Source: Erythrobacter litoralis
Lineage (GTDB): Bacteria > Pseudomonadota > Alphaproteobacteria > Sphingomonadales > Sphingomonadaceae
Reading direction: 5' to 3'
Length of the DNA: 64,000 nt
Assembly: GCF_001719165.1 (NCBI RefSeq)
Contig: NZ_CP017057.1
Location: 124,001 to 188,000, forward strand
Part shown: positions 25,400-33,649 of the stretch, piece after piece
How positions within the stretch are numbered: position 1 is the stretch's first letter
Layout: each line of letters opens with the position of its first letter
The notes under the pieces: model-generated
Told to the model about the DNA's origin: nothing
What the model saw: only the letters and a program-made list of their open reading frames with translations
Databases searched by the model: none
Position numbers and translations under genes: made by a program

Positions 25400-27105
25400 C
25401 ACGCCTTTCCGCTTTCCGGGAACGGCCGCACGGTCACGACCTGCATCATGCCCGCATGCATGTGATAGAGCAGGTGACAGTGAAACGCCCAGTCGCCCGG
25501 CTCGTCGGCGGTGAGATCGAAGGTCGCGGTCCCGCCAGGCTGGACGATCACGGTGTGCTTGAGCGGCTGGTGCATGTGGTCCGCACCATTGACCAGTTCG
25601 AAGAAATGGCCGTGAAGGTGGATCGGGTGCGCCATCATGGTCTGATTGACCAGTTTCACCCGGACCCTCTCGTCATAACCGAAGCGGATGGGCTGGTCGG
25701 TGGCGGCGGTGAACTTCCTCCCGTCGAAGGACCACATGTAGCGTTCCATGTTGCCGGTGAGGTGGATTTCCATTTCCCTCTCGACGCGGCGGTGCGGATT
25801 CATCCGTTTCGCCCTGAGGTCGGTATAGCGCAGGACGCGGTGTTCCACGGTGTCGAGGCCGAGGCCCGGGAAGTCCATCCGGTCCTCCGGGCTCTGTGCA
25901 ACCATGTCGATGCCCGGGCCGGCCTTCACGTCGGCTGGCAGGAGCGAGGTGTCGCGCATCGAATGGTCCATAGCCTCCATGCCCTCGCCCATGTCGTGCC
26001 CTATCGCCTCGTGGTCCATCATGCCCATGTCCGTCATGGTGAGAGTCGGGATCTCGCGCAGCGGCGGCGGGGGCGCGATGTGGCCACGGTGGCTCGTCAG
26101 GCTCGCGACGCCCATCCCGCTGCGGTCCATGCTTTCAGCGACAATCGCGTGGCTGCCGGCGGGCGGGGCGACGATCACGTCATATGTCTCCGCGACGCCG
26201 ATCTGGAATTCGTCGACCTCCACCTCGTTCACGTCCTGCCCGTCGGCGGCGATGACGGTCATCGGCACGCCCGGAATGCGTACATTGAAGAAGGTCATGG
26301 CCGAACCGTTGATGAAGCGCAGGCGCACCCGCTCACCCGGCTCGAAGGCGAATTCGAGGTTATCGCCCGGCGCGTGCCCGTTGACGAGGTAGGTGTAGGT
26401 GTTCGCGGTCACGTCCGAAATGTCGCGCGGGTTCATCCGCATCCGGCCCCACATCCGCCGCATCTCGCCAGGCATGTCGCCCTCGGATGCGGTCTGCATC
26501 TGGCGCTGGAAATAATGTTCGCCCACCTTCAGCTTGCGCATGATGTCGTGCGGGTGGAGCGCAGTGAACTCGGACAGAAGCACGACATAGTCGCGGTCGT
26601 AGCGTGGATCTGGCTCGGCGCTTTCGATCACCAGCGGGCCGTAATGCCCCGCCTGCTCCTGCAGCCCGGAATGCGAATGCCACCAATAGGTCCCGCTCTG
26701 CCGGACGAAGAAGGAATAGGTGAAGGTCTCGCCCGGAGCGATGCCGGGAAAGCTGACCCCCGGAACGCCGTCGAACTGAAAGGGGAGCAGCAGGCCGTGC
26801 CAGTGGATGGAGCTGTCTTCGGCGAGGTGGTTGGTGACGTGAAGGCGCACGTCCTGCCCTTCGCGCAGGCGGATGAGCGGCCCAGGCACCGATCCGTTGA
26901 CCGCGATCGCATGGCCCGCGCGCGCGCCGGTCATGAAGTGATGTTCACCGATCGTGAGCGCGATGTCCTCGCCCGTAAGCGTGCCGAAACCCTGCGCGGC
27001 GCGGGTGAGGGAACGCCCCTTCGCCCAGCCGGGCATAGGCAGCGCGGCGGCTGCGGCGAGCCCGGCGGTGCTGGCGATGAGATGGCGGCGGGATAGGTTG
27101 GGCAT
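25399..27105 (-). CDS. copA: Copper resistance multicopper oxidase, periplasmic
   Basis: 568 aa. A Tat signal (SRRHLIASTAG, residues 5-15) exports the folded enzyme. Copper-site motifs are in order: HWHGLLLPFQFDG (about 97), WWHSHSGLQEQAG (about 138), HPIHLHGHFFEL (about 495) and DWAFHCHLLYHMHAGM (about 537). A Met/His-rich insert with MTDMGMMDHEAIGHDMGEGM lies near 355-380, as in PcoA/CopA. It oxidises Cu(I) and helps detoxify copper. Divergent from the CsoR-type gene; the gap holds a palindromic operator. Confidence 0.95.
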   Translation of the reverse strand: MPNLSRRHLIASTAGLAAAAALPMPGWAKGRSLTRAAQGFGTLTGEDIALTIGEHHFMTGARAGHAIAVNGSVPGPLIRLREGQDVRLHVTNHLAEDSSIHWHGLLLPFQFDGVPGVSFPGIAPGETFTYSFFVRQSGTYWWHSHSGLQEQAGHYGPLVIESAEPDPRYDRDYVVLLSEFTALHPHDIMRKLKVGEHYFQRQMQTASEGDMPGEMRRMWGRMRMNPRDISDVTANTYTYLVNGHAPGDNLEFAFEPGERVRLRFINGSAMTFFNVRIPGVPMTVIAADGQDVNEVEVDEFQIGVAETYDVIVAPPAGSHAIVAESMDRSGMGVASLTSHRGHIAPPPPLREIPTLTMTDMGMMDHEAIGHDMGEGMEAMDHSMRDTSLLPADVKAGPGIDMVAQSPEDRMDFPGLGLDTVEHRVLRYTDLRAKRMNPHRRVEREMEIHLTGNMERYMWSFDGRKFTAATDQPIRFGYDERVRVKLVNQTMMAHPIHLHGHFFELVNGADHMHQPLKHTVIVQPGGTATFDLTADEPGDWAFHCHLLYHMHAGMMQVVTVRPFPESGKA

Positions 27106-27142
27106 GGGGCTTTCTTGCGCTTTTCGGTTCCGATGCTAATAT

Positions 27143-27159
27143 ATACCCCCCTAGGGTAT
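27143..27159. promoter_or_regulatory. CsoR-type operator between copA and csoR
   Basis: ATACCCCCCTAGGGTAT is an inverted repeat: ATACCC, 5 bases, GGGTAT, with an inner CCCTAGGG palindrome. C/G-tract palindromes flanked by TA steps are typical targets of CsoR/RcnR/FrmR repressors. It sits 38 bp upstream of copA and immediately before the repressor gene, so one site could control both directions. Confidence 0.75.
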
Positions 27160-27175
27160 TTTAATGGAAGATGCG

Positions 27176-27466
27176 ATGAAGGATGCCGCCACGATGGCCG
27201 ACGCCGCGAAAGCCAAGGTGCAGCGATTGAACCGCATTGCAGGACAGGTCCGCGGGGTCGCGCAGATGATCGAGGACGATCGCTACTGCATCGACATCCT
27301 CCACCAGATCGCTGCGATCAAATCGGCGCTCGCCAAGGTCGAAAGCCTGGTCCTGAAGGATCATGCCGCCTGCTGCGTGGCCGAAGCCATCGCCAGCGGC
27401 GACGAGGCCGAGCAGCGCGCGAAGTTCGAGGAACTGGTCGACCTGCTGGAACGCAACCGCAAATAA
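27176..27466 (+). CDS. CsoR/RcnR-family metal-sensing repressor
   Basis: All-helical copper-type repressor. RLNRIAGQVRGVAQMIEDD is the DNA-binding first helix. Candidate Cu(I) ligands are the Cys in RYCIDIL and the His and Cys in KDHAACC, matching the C-H-C ligand set of CsoR. Starts are possible at 27164, 27176 and 27194. The first has no ribosome site and abuts the operator; 27176 follows GGAAG, and 27194 follows GAAGGA and gives the usual 90 aa. It should release the operator on binding copper, turning on copA-copB. Confidence 0.9.
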   Translation: MKDAATMADAAKAKVQRLNRIAGQVRGVAQMIEDDRYCIDILHQIAAIKSALAKVESLVLKDHAACCVAEAIASGDEAEQRAKFEELVDLLERNRK

Positions 27467-27480
27467 GGTACTGATTCGGA

Positions 27481-28227
27481 ATGAAACAGCCCCGGACAGC
27501 GACGCTCTATCGCATGGTCATGCCGGGCCATGTCTGCCCCTATGGCATCAAGTCGAAATGGCTTCTGGAGCGCGAGGGCTATGCGGTCGAGGACCACCAC
27601 CTCACCACGCGCGGGGAAACCGACGCGTTCAAGGCAGAGCATGGCGTGGAGACCACGCCCCAGGCCTTCATCGGGGGCGAGCGGATCGGCGGCTATACCG
27701 ATCTCGCGGCGCATTTCGGCAAGCCCGCTAAGACGCAGGGCACCACCTATCGCCCGGTGATCGCGCTGTTCGCGCTGATGGCGCTGATGGCGGTGGGCGC
27801 CGCCTTAGTCGCGACGGGCGAGTGGATCTCGATCCTCGCTGCCGAATGGTTCGTCAGCTTCTCGATGTGCGGTCTTGCCTATCTCAAGCTGCGCGATGTC
27901 GAGACCTTCTCGACCATGTTCCTCAATTACGACCTGCTGGCCAAGCGCTGGGTCCCGTACGGCTACATCTATCCCTACGCAGAGGGGCTAGCGGGTGTGC
28001 TGATGACCGCGCACATTCTCGATTTTCTGTCGATCCCGGTTGCACTCACCATCGGCACGATCGGCGCGGTGAGCGTATTCAAGGCGGTCTATATCGACCG
28101 GCGCGAACTCAAATGCGCCTGTGTCGGGGGCGACAGCAACGTGCCGCTGGGCTTTGTCTCGCTGACCGAGAACCTTTTCATGATCGGCATGGCCGTTTGG
28201 ATGCTGGCAAAGCCGGCAATGCTCTGA
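27481..28227 (+). CDS. Glutaredoxin-MauE fusion membrane protein
   Basis: 248 aa. Residues 1-75 form a glutaredoxin-like domain with VCPYGIKSKW, so CPYG keeps only the first active-site cysteine, and TTPQAFIGGERIGG at the cis-Pro and glutathione-site positions. Residues about 92-245 form four TM helices of the MauE/DoxX type, with CACVGG in the last loop. It is 14 bp after the repressor, so probably copper-induced. It may pass electrons or thiol equivalents across the membrane for copper or disulfide handling. The exact role is inferred. Confidence 0.8.
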   Translation: MKQPRTATLYRMVMPGHVCPYGIKSKWLLEREGYAVEDHHLTTRGETDAFKAEHGVETTPQAFIGGERIGGYTDLAAHFGKPAKTQGTTYRPVIALFALMALMAVGAALVATGEWISILAAEWFVSFSMCGLAYLKLRDVETFSTMFLNYDLLAKRWVPYGYIYPYAEGLAGVLMTAHILDFLSIPVALTIGTIGAVSVFKAVYIDRRELKCACVGGDSNVPLGFVSLTENLFMIGMAVWMLAKPAML

Positions 28228-28293
28228 TCGGCGCCGCGCGCATGGGGCGCGACGGGAGAACCCGCCCCCAGACCGCCGCGCCGCAAGCAACGC

Positions 28294-29196
28294 TCACCCC
28301 GTCGTGCGCTCTGCCTTGTCCTTTTCGTTCGTGCCCTTGATCATCGCGCGCATCTGCTCCCATTCGGCGTCGCCGAGCGCGTGAAGGACGGGGTAGAACG
28401 TGCCCCCATGCGCCTGGTAACCCGCTCCGTCGATCGCTATGGTCTGGCCGTTCACATATTCCGCGCCTGGCCCCATCAGGAACACCGCGAGGTTCGCCAG
28501 TTCGTGCATCTCGCCCGCCCGGCCCATCGGGTTCGTGTCATTCTTCGAATTGCCGCCCTGACCGCCGGGGGAAAGCCGTGCGCTCATGCCCTTGGTCGGG
28601 AAGAGGCCCGGCGCGATCGCGTTGAAGCGCAGGCCATAACGGCCCCATTCGGTGGCGAGGCTCTGTGTCATGGCGTGGATCGCGGTCTTTGACATGGCCG
28701 AAGGCACAACGAAGGCGCTGCCCGACCACACCCAGGTGGTGAGGATCGACAGGAAGCTCGCTTTCCTGCCTTCCGCGATCAGCCGCTTGCCCACGTCGAG
28801 CGTGACGTAGAAGGTGCCGCGCATCACGATGTCGGCGATGGCGTTGAAGCCATTGACCGAAAGGTCCTCGGTCCGGCTGATGAAATTGCCCGCCGCGTTG
28901 TTGACCACTCCGGTGAGCGCGCCTCCATCGGCCCAGATCGCGTCGACCATTGCGTGGATCGCGTCCGCATTGCGAATGTCGCAGGCGTGCGCCACGACCT
29001 TGCCGCCATGCTTTTCCATCAGTTCGGCAGCCGTTTCGTCGAGCTTCGATTGCCGCCGGCCGCAGATATAGACGGTCGCGCCGAGTTTCAGGAAACCTTC
29101 GGCCATTTCCTTGCCAAGACCCGTCCCGCCGCCGGTGACGAGGATGCGCTCCCCGTCCATCAGCCCGTCGCGGAACATCAGCTTCGATACGTCCAT
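28294..29196 (-). CDS. SDR, 2,4-dienoyl-CoA-reductase-like
   Basis: 300 aa. It has TGGGTGLGKEMA (about 21-32), NNAAGNFISR (about 99-108) and SAMSKTAIHAMTQ, where the usual YxxxK tyrosine is serine, a change seen in dienoyl-CoA reductases that use other residues. The C-terminal extension of about 35 residues is longer than in classical SDRs. It likely reduces or isomerises an unsaturated CoA ester in beta-oxidation. Last gene of the candidate 12-gene operon, 37 bp after an acyl-CoA dehydrogenase. Confidence 0.88.
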   Translation of the reverse strand: MDVSKLMFRDGLMDGERILVTGGGTGLGKEMAEGFLKLGATVYICGRRQSKLDETAAELMEKHGGKVVAHACDIRNADAIHAMVDAIWADGGALTGVVNNAAGNFISRTEDLSVNGFNAIADIVMRGTFYVTLDVGKRLIAEGRKASFLSILTTWVWSGSAFVVPSAMSKTAIHAMTQSLATEWGRYGLRFNAIAPGLFPTKGMSARLSPGGQGGNSKNDTNPMGRAGEMHELANLAVFLMGPGAEYVNGQTIAIDGAGYQAHGGTFYPVLHALGDAEWEQMRAMIKGTNEKDKAERTTG

Positions 29197-29233
29197 TGCG
29201 TTTCCCCTGTCGTGGTGCGCCTGTCAGTCCGGC

Positions 29234-30442
29234 TCAGAGCCCGAGCACGGTCTTGGCGATGATGTTCTTCTGCACCTCGTCCGAACCGCCGAAGATCGTC
29301 GCGGCGCGGTTGTTGAGGTAGCGGCCCATCGCGGTCTGGGCGTATTCGCTGCCGACCGGCTCGGGCGCCTCGTTGCCGTAGAGCGGGCGCTCCATCGGCA
29401 ATTGCAGCGCGTCGGGGCCGAGCAGTTCGAGACGCAGCGTGTCGATGGTCTGGCCGATATTGGAGCCGAGCAGCTTGACCAGCGAGGTCTGCGGCCCGGG
29501 AGCGCGCCCCTTTGCCAGTTCGGCGAGGATTCGCAGCTCGGTCACTTCGAGCGCTTCGGCCTCGAGCCGGGCGCGCGCGAGCCGGTCGCGGAAGCGCGCA
29601 TCGTGGCCGACCGCGCCGTTGACGCCGGAAGGCTGTTCCTTCGCCAGCTGTTCGAGCTTGTCTATCGACTGCAGCAGGCGCGGGGCGAAGCACGAACCGC
29701 CGCGCTCGTTTTCAAGCAGGAACTTGGCGATGGTCCAGCCCTGTCCCTCCTCGCCGATGCGGTTGTCCGCGCTGGTGCGCGCGTCGGTGAAGAACACCGC
29801 GTTCACCTCATGATCGCCCGACATCGAATGGATCGGGGTGACCTCTACGCCGTCCTGGTCCATCGGGATGAGGAGGAAGGTGATCCCCGCCTGCTTCTTC
29901 ACGTTGGGATCGGTGCGCACGAGCGCGAAGATCCAGTTCGCGTGATGGGCGTGGGTGGTCCAGATCTTCGATCCGTTGACGACATATTCGCCGTCCTCAA
30001 GCCTTGCCGTGGTCTTGAGGCTGGCGAGGTCCGAACCGCTGCCCGGCTCCGAATAGCCTTGGCACCAGTAATCCTCTCCCGACAGGATGCGCGGGAGGAA
30101 GCGTTCCTTCTGCTCGGGCGTGCCGAATTCGCAGATCACCGGGCCGACCAGCCTGAGGCCGAGGATGGCGAGTGAAGGGGCGCCTGCGAGCGCGCATTCC
30201 TTTTCGAATATGAATTTCTGCGTCGGGGTCCAGCCGGTCCCGCCATTCTCCCTGGGCCAGTGCGGCGCGACCCAGCCTTTTTCATGCAGGATGCGGTGCC
30301 ATTCCATGCCGATATCGGGCTCGACGAAGACGCCGGGCGTGCGCCGCGCCCCGTCGCGCAGCCGGTCGGGCAGGCTATGCTTCAGAAAATCGCGCACCTC
30401 CTCGCGGAAGGCGAGGTCCTCGGGCGAAAAGTCCATGTCCAT
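29234..30442 (-). CDS. Acyl-CoA dehydrogenase, subunit-alpha-like
   Basis: 402-aa flavoprotein that introduces an alpha,beta double bond in an acyl-CoA. GYSEPGSGSDLASLKT and VNGSKIWTTHAHHANW are FAD and substrate-side strands. The C-terminus, TIFGGSDEVQKNIIAKTVLG, holds the usual FAD-contact region. The operon carries a second, shorter relative at 33650-34747. Paired unequal acyl-CoA dehydrogenases form alpha2beta2 heterotetramers in steroid catabolism, and this pair may do the same. Confidence 0.92.
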   Translation of the reverse strand: MDMDFSPEDLAFREEVRDFLKHSLPDRLRDGARRTPGVFVEPDIGMEWHRILHEKGWVAPHWPRENGGTGWTPTQKFIFEKECALAGAPSLAILGLRLVGPVICEFGTPEQKERFLPRILSGEDYWCQGYSEPGSGSDLASLKTTARLEDGEYVVNGSKIWTTHAHHANWIFALVRTDPNVKKQAGITFLLIPMDQDGVEVTPIHSMSGDHEVNAVFFTDARTSADNRIGEEGQGWTIAKFLLENERGGSCFAPRLLQSIDKLEQLAKEQPSGVNGAVGHDARFRDRLARARLEAEALEVTELRILAELAKGRAPGPQTSLVKLLGSNIGQTIDTLRLELLGPDALQLPMERPLYGNEAPEPVGSEYAQTAMGRYLNNRAATIFGGSDEVQKNIIAKTVLGL

Positions 30443-30457
30443 AATTCGTCAGTCCCG

Positions 30458-31210
30458 TCAGTCTTCCCGCATCGCCCAGCCGATCGAGCGGCGCAGCAGA
30501 TCATAATAGACATCGTAGTTCCACGCGCACATCTCCTTGTGCGGGTAGAAATCGGCCATTCCCGGAAGGTCGTAATGCCCCCGGCAATGGCCGAGCGTGT
30601 TGTAAACGATCCGGCCCTTGCCGATATCCCTCGTATAAAGGATAGGGACCGTCGTCTTCTCCCATTCCGCCGCGACGAAGCCGGTCGCCTCGCCCTCGAA
30701 CGTCGTCTGCATCAGCGTGTCGATCTCGGCCGTGGTGTTGGAGAGATAAAGTTCGTCCACCACTTCGAAATCCTCGATCCCGCGCGTCAGTTCATGGTCC
30801 TTGTTCACCACCTCGACCGAGAAGGGCCCGATCGGCGGGTGCGCCTTGAACTGAGTGCCGAGCATTTCCATCACGTCGGGCCGGTCGTCCGGTGTATCCA
30901 CCAGGCCTTCTTCGGTGAAGACGAGGATCGAATTGGTCCCGTGCAGAGCAAGCCATTTGCCGCCGCCTTCCAGCCATGCGCGAAGCTGCTTCGCCTCTTC
31001 CTCGCTGGGCATGAGGTCGCAGGTATAGGTGACGAGGAAACGGCAGGCATCGAGCCGATCCAGCCCCGAATAGTCGCACGCCACCGTGGTGCGGATATGC
31101 GGATGCTCGGCGAGCAGCTTGAGCATTTCGAGCCGCGGATAGTCGATGTCGTGATACTTGCCCGCGGCGATGAAATGCGCGTCGATCCGGGTTGCGGGTT
31201 GTTGGGCCAT
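30458..31210 (-). CDS. ThuA-domain protein
   Basis: 250-aa protein with the glutamine-amidotransferase-like ThuA fold. It has VTYTCDLMPSEEEAKQLRAW, KWLALHGTNSILVF and YTRDIGKGRIVYNTLGHCRG. ThuA proteins are linked to trehalose or sugar use in rhizobia but the reaction is unsettled; here the context is not sugars. A second ThuA gene lies at 36471-37247. Only 1 bp separates it from the SDR upstream. Confidence 0.85.
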   Translation of the reverse strand: MAQQPATRIDAHFIAAGKYHDIDYPRLEMLKLLAEHPHIRTTVACDYSGLDRLDACRFLVTYTCDLMPSEEEAKQLRAWLEGGGKWLALHGTNSILVFTEEGLVDTPDDRPDVMEMLGTQFKAHPPIGPFSVEVVNKDHELTRGIEDFEVVDELYLSNTTAEIDTLMQTTFEGEATGFVAAEWEKTTVPILYTRDIGKGRIVYNTLGHCRGHYDLPGMADFYPHKEMCAWNYDVYYDLLRRSIGWAMRED

Positions 31211-31211
31211 G

Positions 31212-31982
31212 TCAGCTCCTTATCGAACCGCCGCCATCGACGGTGAAATCGCAGCCCGTGGTGAAACTCGCATCGTCGCTGGCGAGGAAGAGCACGGCCT
31301 TGGCCACCTCTTCGGGTTCGCCGATGCGGTTCATTGGGTGGGTCGCGGCGAAACCGGTTTCGATGTTCTCGGGCGTGTCGGCGCCGGAGAACTTGTAGCG
31401 TTCGTACATTGGCGTGCGGATCGCGCCGGGATGGACCATGTTGACCCGGATCGGCAGCCCGCGCTCGGCGAGATCGAGCGCAACGCTCCGCGTGAGGCCG
31501 AGCAGCCCGGCCTTCGACGCGCTGTAGGCGGCGACGAAGGAGGCAGCGCGCAGGGCGATCATCGAGCCGATATTGACGATCGCGCCCGGCTCGCCCGAAG
31601 CCTCGATGGCGGGGATGGCGGCGCGCATCCCGTAATAGGGGCCGTTGAGGTTGATATCGATTGTGCGTTCCCACACGTCCGGCGAACCTTCCGGCACGTT
31701 GCCGGGTTCGGAAATACCCGCGACATTGCACAGCACGTTGAGCTTGCCGAACCGCTCCCGCGTCGCCCTGACCGCCTCGTCCCAGCGCGCCGCATCGCGC
31801 ACGTCGAGCTCGAAGGCGTCAGCGTTTTCGCCCAGTTCCCCGGCGAGCGCGCGGGCCTTGTCGATCTGCACGTCGGCGAGCATCGCCTTGCCGCCCTCCT
31901 CGACGATCATGCGCCCAACCGTCGCCCCGATCCCTTCCGCGCCGCCGGTGACGAGCGCGACCTTTCCGTTCATCCTGCCCAT
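31212..31982 (-). CDS. SDR-family oxidoreductase
   Basis: Classical SDR, 256 aa: TGGAEGIGATVG near 11-22, NVAG, S and YSASK at the active site, and TVDGGG at the C-terminus. ATG 31982 is preferred because GGAG lies 8 bases upstream; ATG 32000, adjoining the thiolase stop, is possible. It probably handles a hydroxyacyl-CoA or ring alcohol in the same pathway as the thiolase before it. Confidence 0.9.
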   Translation of the reverse strand: MGRMNGKVALVTGGAEGIGATVGRMIVEEGGKAMLADVQIDKARALAGELGENADAFELDVRDAARWDEAVRATRERFGKLNVLCNVAGISEPGNVPEGSPDVWERTIDINLNGPYYGMRAAIPAIEASGEPGAIVNIGSMIALRAASFVAAYSASKAGLLGLTRSVALDLAERGLPIRVNMVHPGAIRTPMYERYKFSGADTPENIETGFAATHPMNRIGEPEEVAKAVLFLASDDASFTTGCDFTVDGGGSIRS

Positions 31983-32000
31983 CTGGCGCTCCAGGCCCAT

Positions 32001-33173
32001 CTATCTTTCAAGAATCGCGACCGCCGAAAGGCCCGGCGCGCCGTAGACGTGCGAATAGCCGAGCTTCGGCCCCTTGCCATCGCGGCCCGCGACCTGCCTA
32101 TCGCCCGCGCGGCCGCGCAATTGTTCGACATTCTCGTAGACTTGCCGGAGGCCCGAGGCCCCGATCGGCTCCCCGCAGGCAAGGCAGCCGCCATCGGTGT
32201 TGATCGGCAGCTTTCCGCCGAGCGCGGACCAGCCATTGGCGAGCCATTCCTCCTGTTCGCCATCCTTGCAGAAGCCGTTTTCGGCCATGTGCATGATTTC
32301 AGCGCCGCTTTCGGTGTCCTGAAGCTGGGCGACCTCGACATCCTCCGGGCCTATCCCTGCGCCTTCGAAGGCGGCCTTGGAGGCGAGCACGGTGGGCTTT
32401 CCGCCTTCCTTGACGCTGACACCGGGCTGGAACACCTCGAAGCTGTCCGGCGGGCGGGTCTTGACCGCGATCTTGGCGATCTTGACGCCCCCCCTGTTTT
32501 GGAGCGCGCCCAGCTCCTTCGCCTTCTTTTCGGAAGCAAGGATCAATGCGACTCCGCCCTCTGACGGAGAGCAGAACATGAACTTGGTCAGCGGATCATT
32601 GATCATCGGCGCGTTCATGATCGTCTCGAGGTCGATTTCGGAGCGCCGCCAGGCATGGGGCGTCTTCGCCCCGTTGCGGAATGCCTTTTCGGCCACCCGG
32701 CCCAATGTCGTGCGGCTGATGCCGTGCAATTGCATGTAGCGCTGGATCTTCAATGCAAAGAACTGCGTCGTCAGCATCATGCCGGTCTGGCCGTACCAGT
32801 CGGGCAGGCCGTAATCGGCGGGCTTCGCATTGAAGGCCCCGCGCGGATGCTTGTCGAAACCGACCGCGAGCGCGAGATCGTACATCCCGCTCGCGATCGC
32901 CTGCTGCGCGGCGGCAAGCGCGCTGCCGCCGGTCGCGCAGCCATTGGCGACATTGGTGAAGGGAAGCGAGGTCAGCCCCAGTTCGTTCACCATGATGTCG
33001 GCGCTGCCGGCTGCTGCCGAGCCGCCATAGGCGCATTCCATATCGGCCCATTCGAGCCCTGCGTCCTTGAGCGCCTCGCGCACCGCATAGACGCCCTGTT
33101 CGCGGCCCGAACGCTCCTCGGTCCGGCCGAAGGGATGGATGCCCGCGCCGATTATGTAGACGTTCTCGCTCAT
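32001..33173 (-). CDS. Thiolase-fold protein, probably aldolase-like
   Basis: 390 aa of the SCP2/lipid-transfer thiolase group. The nucleophile-region cysteine is in VANGCATGGSAL (about 86). The usual GHP histidine is replaced in LACGEPIGASGLRQ, and the second active-site CxG is YGAPG. These changes are incompatible with ordinary thiolysis and recall the retro-aldolases (Ltp2-like) of steroid side-chain breakdown, which pair with a DUF35 protein. Such a gene is directly upstream, overlapping by 4 bp. Function by analogy. Confidence 0.85.
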   Translation of the reverse strand: MSENVYIIGAGIHPFGRTEERSGREQGVYAVREALKDAGLEWADMECAYGGSAAAGSADIMVNELGLTSLPFTNVANGCATGGSALAAAQQAIASGMYDLALAVGFDKHPRGAFNAKPADYGLPDWYGQTGMMLTTQFFALKIQRYMQLHGISRTTLGRVAEKAFRNGAKTPHAWRRSEIDLETIMNAPMINDPLTKFMFCSPSEGGVALILASEKKAKELGALQNRGGVKIAKIAVKTRPPDSFEVFQPGVSVKEGGKPTVLASKAAFEGAGIGPEDVEVAQLQDTESGAEIMHMAENGFCKDGEQEEWLANGWSALGGKLPINTDGGCLACGEPIGASGLRQVYENVEQLRGRAGDRQVAGRDGKGPKLGYSHVYGAPGLSAVAILER

Positions 33174-33595
33174 GCGGCTTTCTCCTGCACGTTCGCGACG
33201 GGGCGGAAGGCATAGGTGTCGTAGGTGTCGTTGAACGGCACGATCGTGAATTCCATTTCCATGCCCAGTTCGAGATCATCGAGGCCCGCATCGACGATCC
33301 GGCTTTCGACGATCACTTCGCCGGGAAGCTCGACATAGCCGAGCAGGAAGGGCTTGAAATCGGGCGGCCCTTCGTCGGGGCCGGAGCCGGGGCCTTCATA
33401 GGGTTCCTTGGGAAGGAAGCCCTGGCTCGTCCACGACCACAGCTTGCCCCGCCGCGAAAGCCTGTAGGGCTCGACGTTCTTCGCCGCGTCGCCGGCGGGC
33501 ATCGGAAAGACGACCTCGCCCGAAGGCAGCTTTCCGCCCATCAGGTGCGGTTCGGGATCGTCGCTCCACAGGTTCGGGTCGATCTTCTCGCCCAT
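33170..33595 (-). CDS. DUF35/OB-fold partner protein lacking zinc ligands
   Basis: 141 aa. The C-terminal OB-fold is seen in LLGYVELPGEVIVESRIVDA and LGMEMEFTIVPF. The N-terminal part has the length of a rubredoxin-like zinc ribbon, but the protein contains no cysteine at all, so it cannot bind zinc there. DUF35 proteins form complexes with thiolase-fold enzymes; ATGA overlap with the next gene supports that here. Confidence 0.85.
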   Translation of the reverse strand: MGEKIDPNLWSDDPEPHLMGGKLPSGEVVFPMPAGDAAKNVEPYRLSRRGKLWSWTSQGFLPKEPYEGPGSGPDEGPPDFKPFLLGYVELPGEVIVESRIVDAGLDDLELGMEMEFTIVPFNDTYDTYAFRPVANVQEKAA

Positions 33596-33649
33596 CGGTT
33601 CCTCCTATCCTGCGCCTGTATTCAGGCTGCCCCCGTCATGCGGCCCCAA

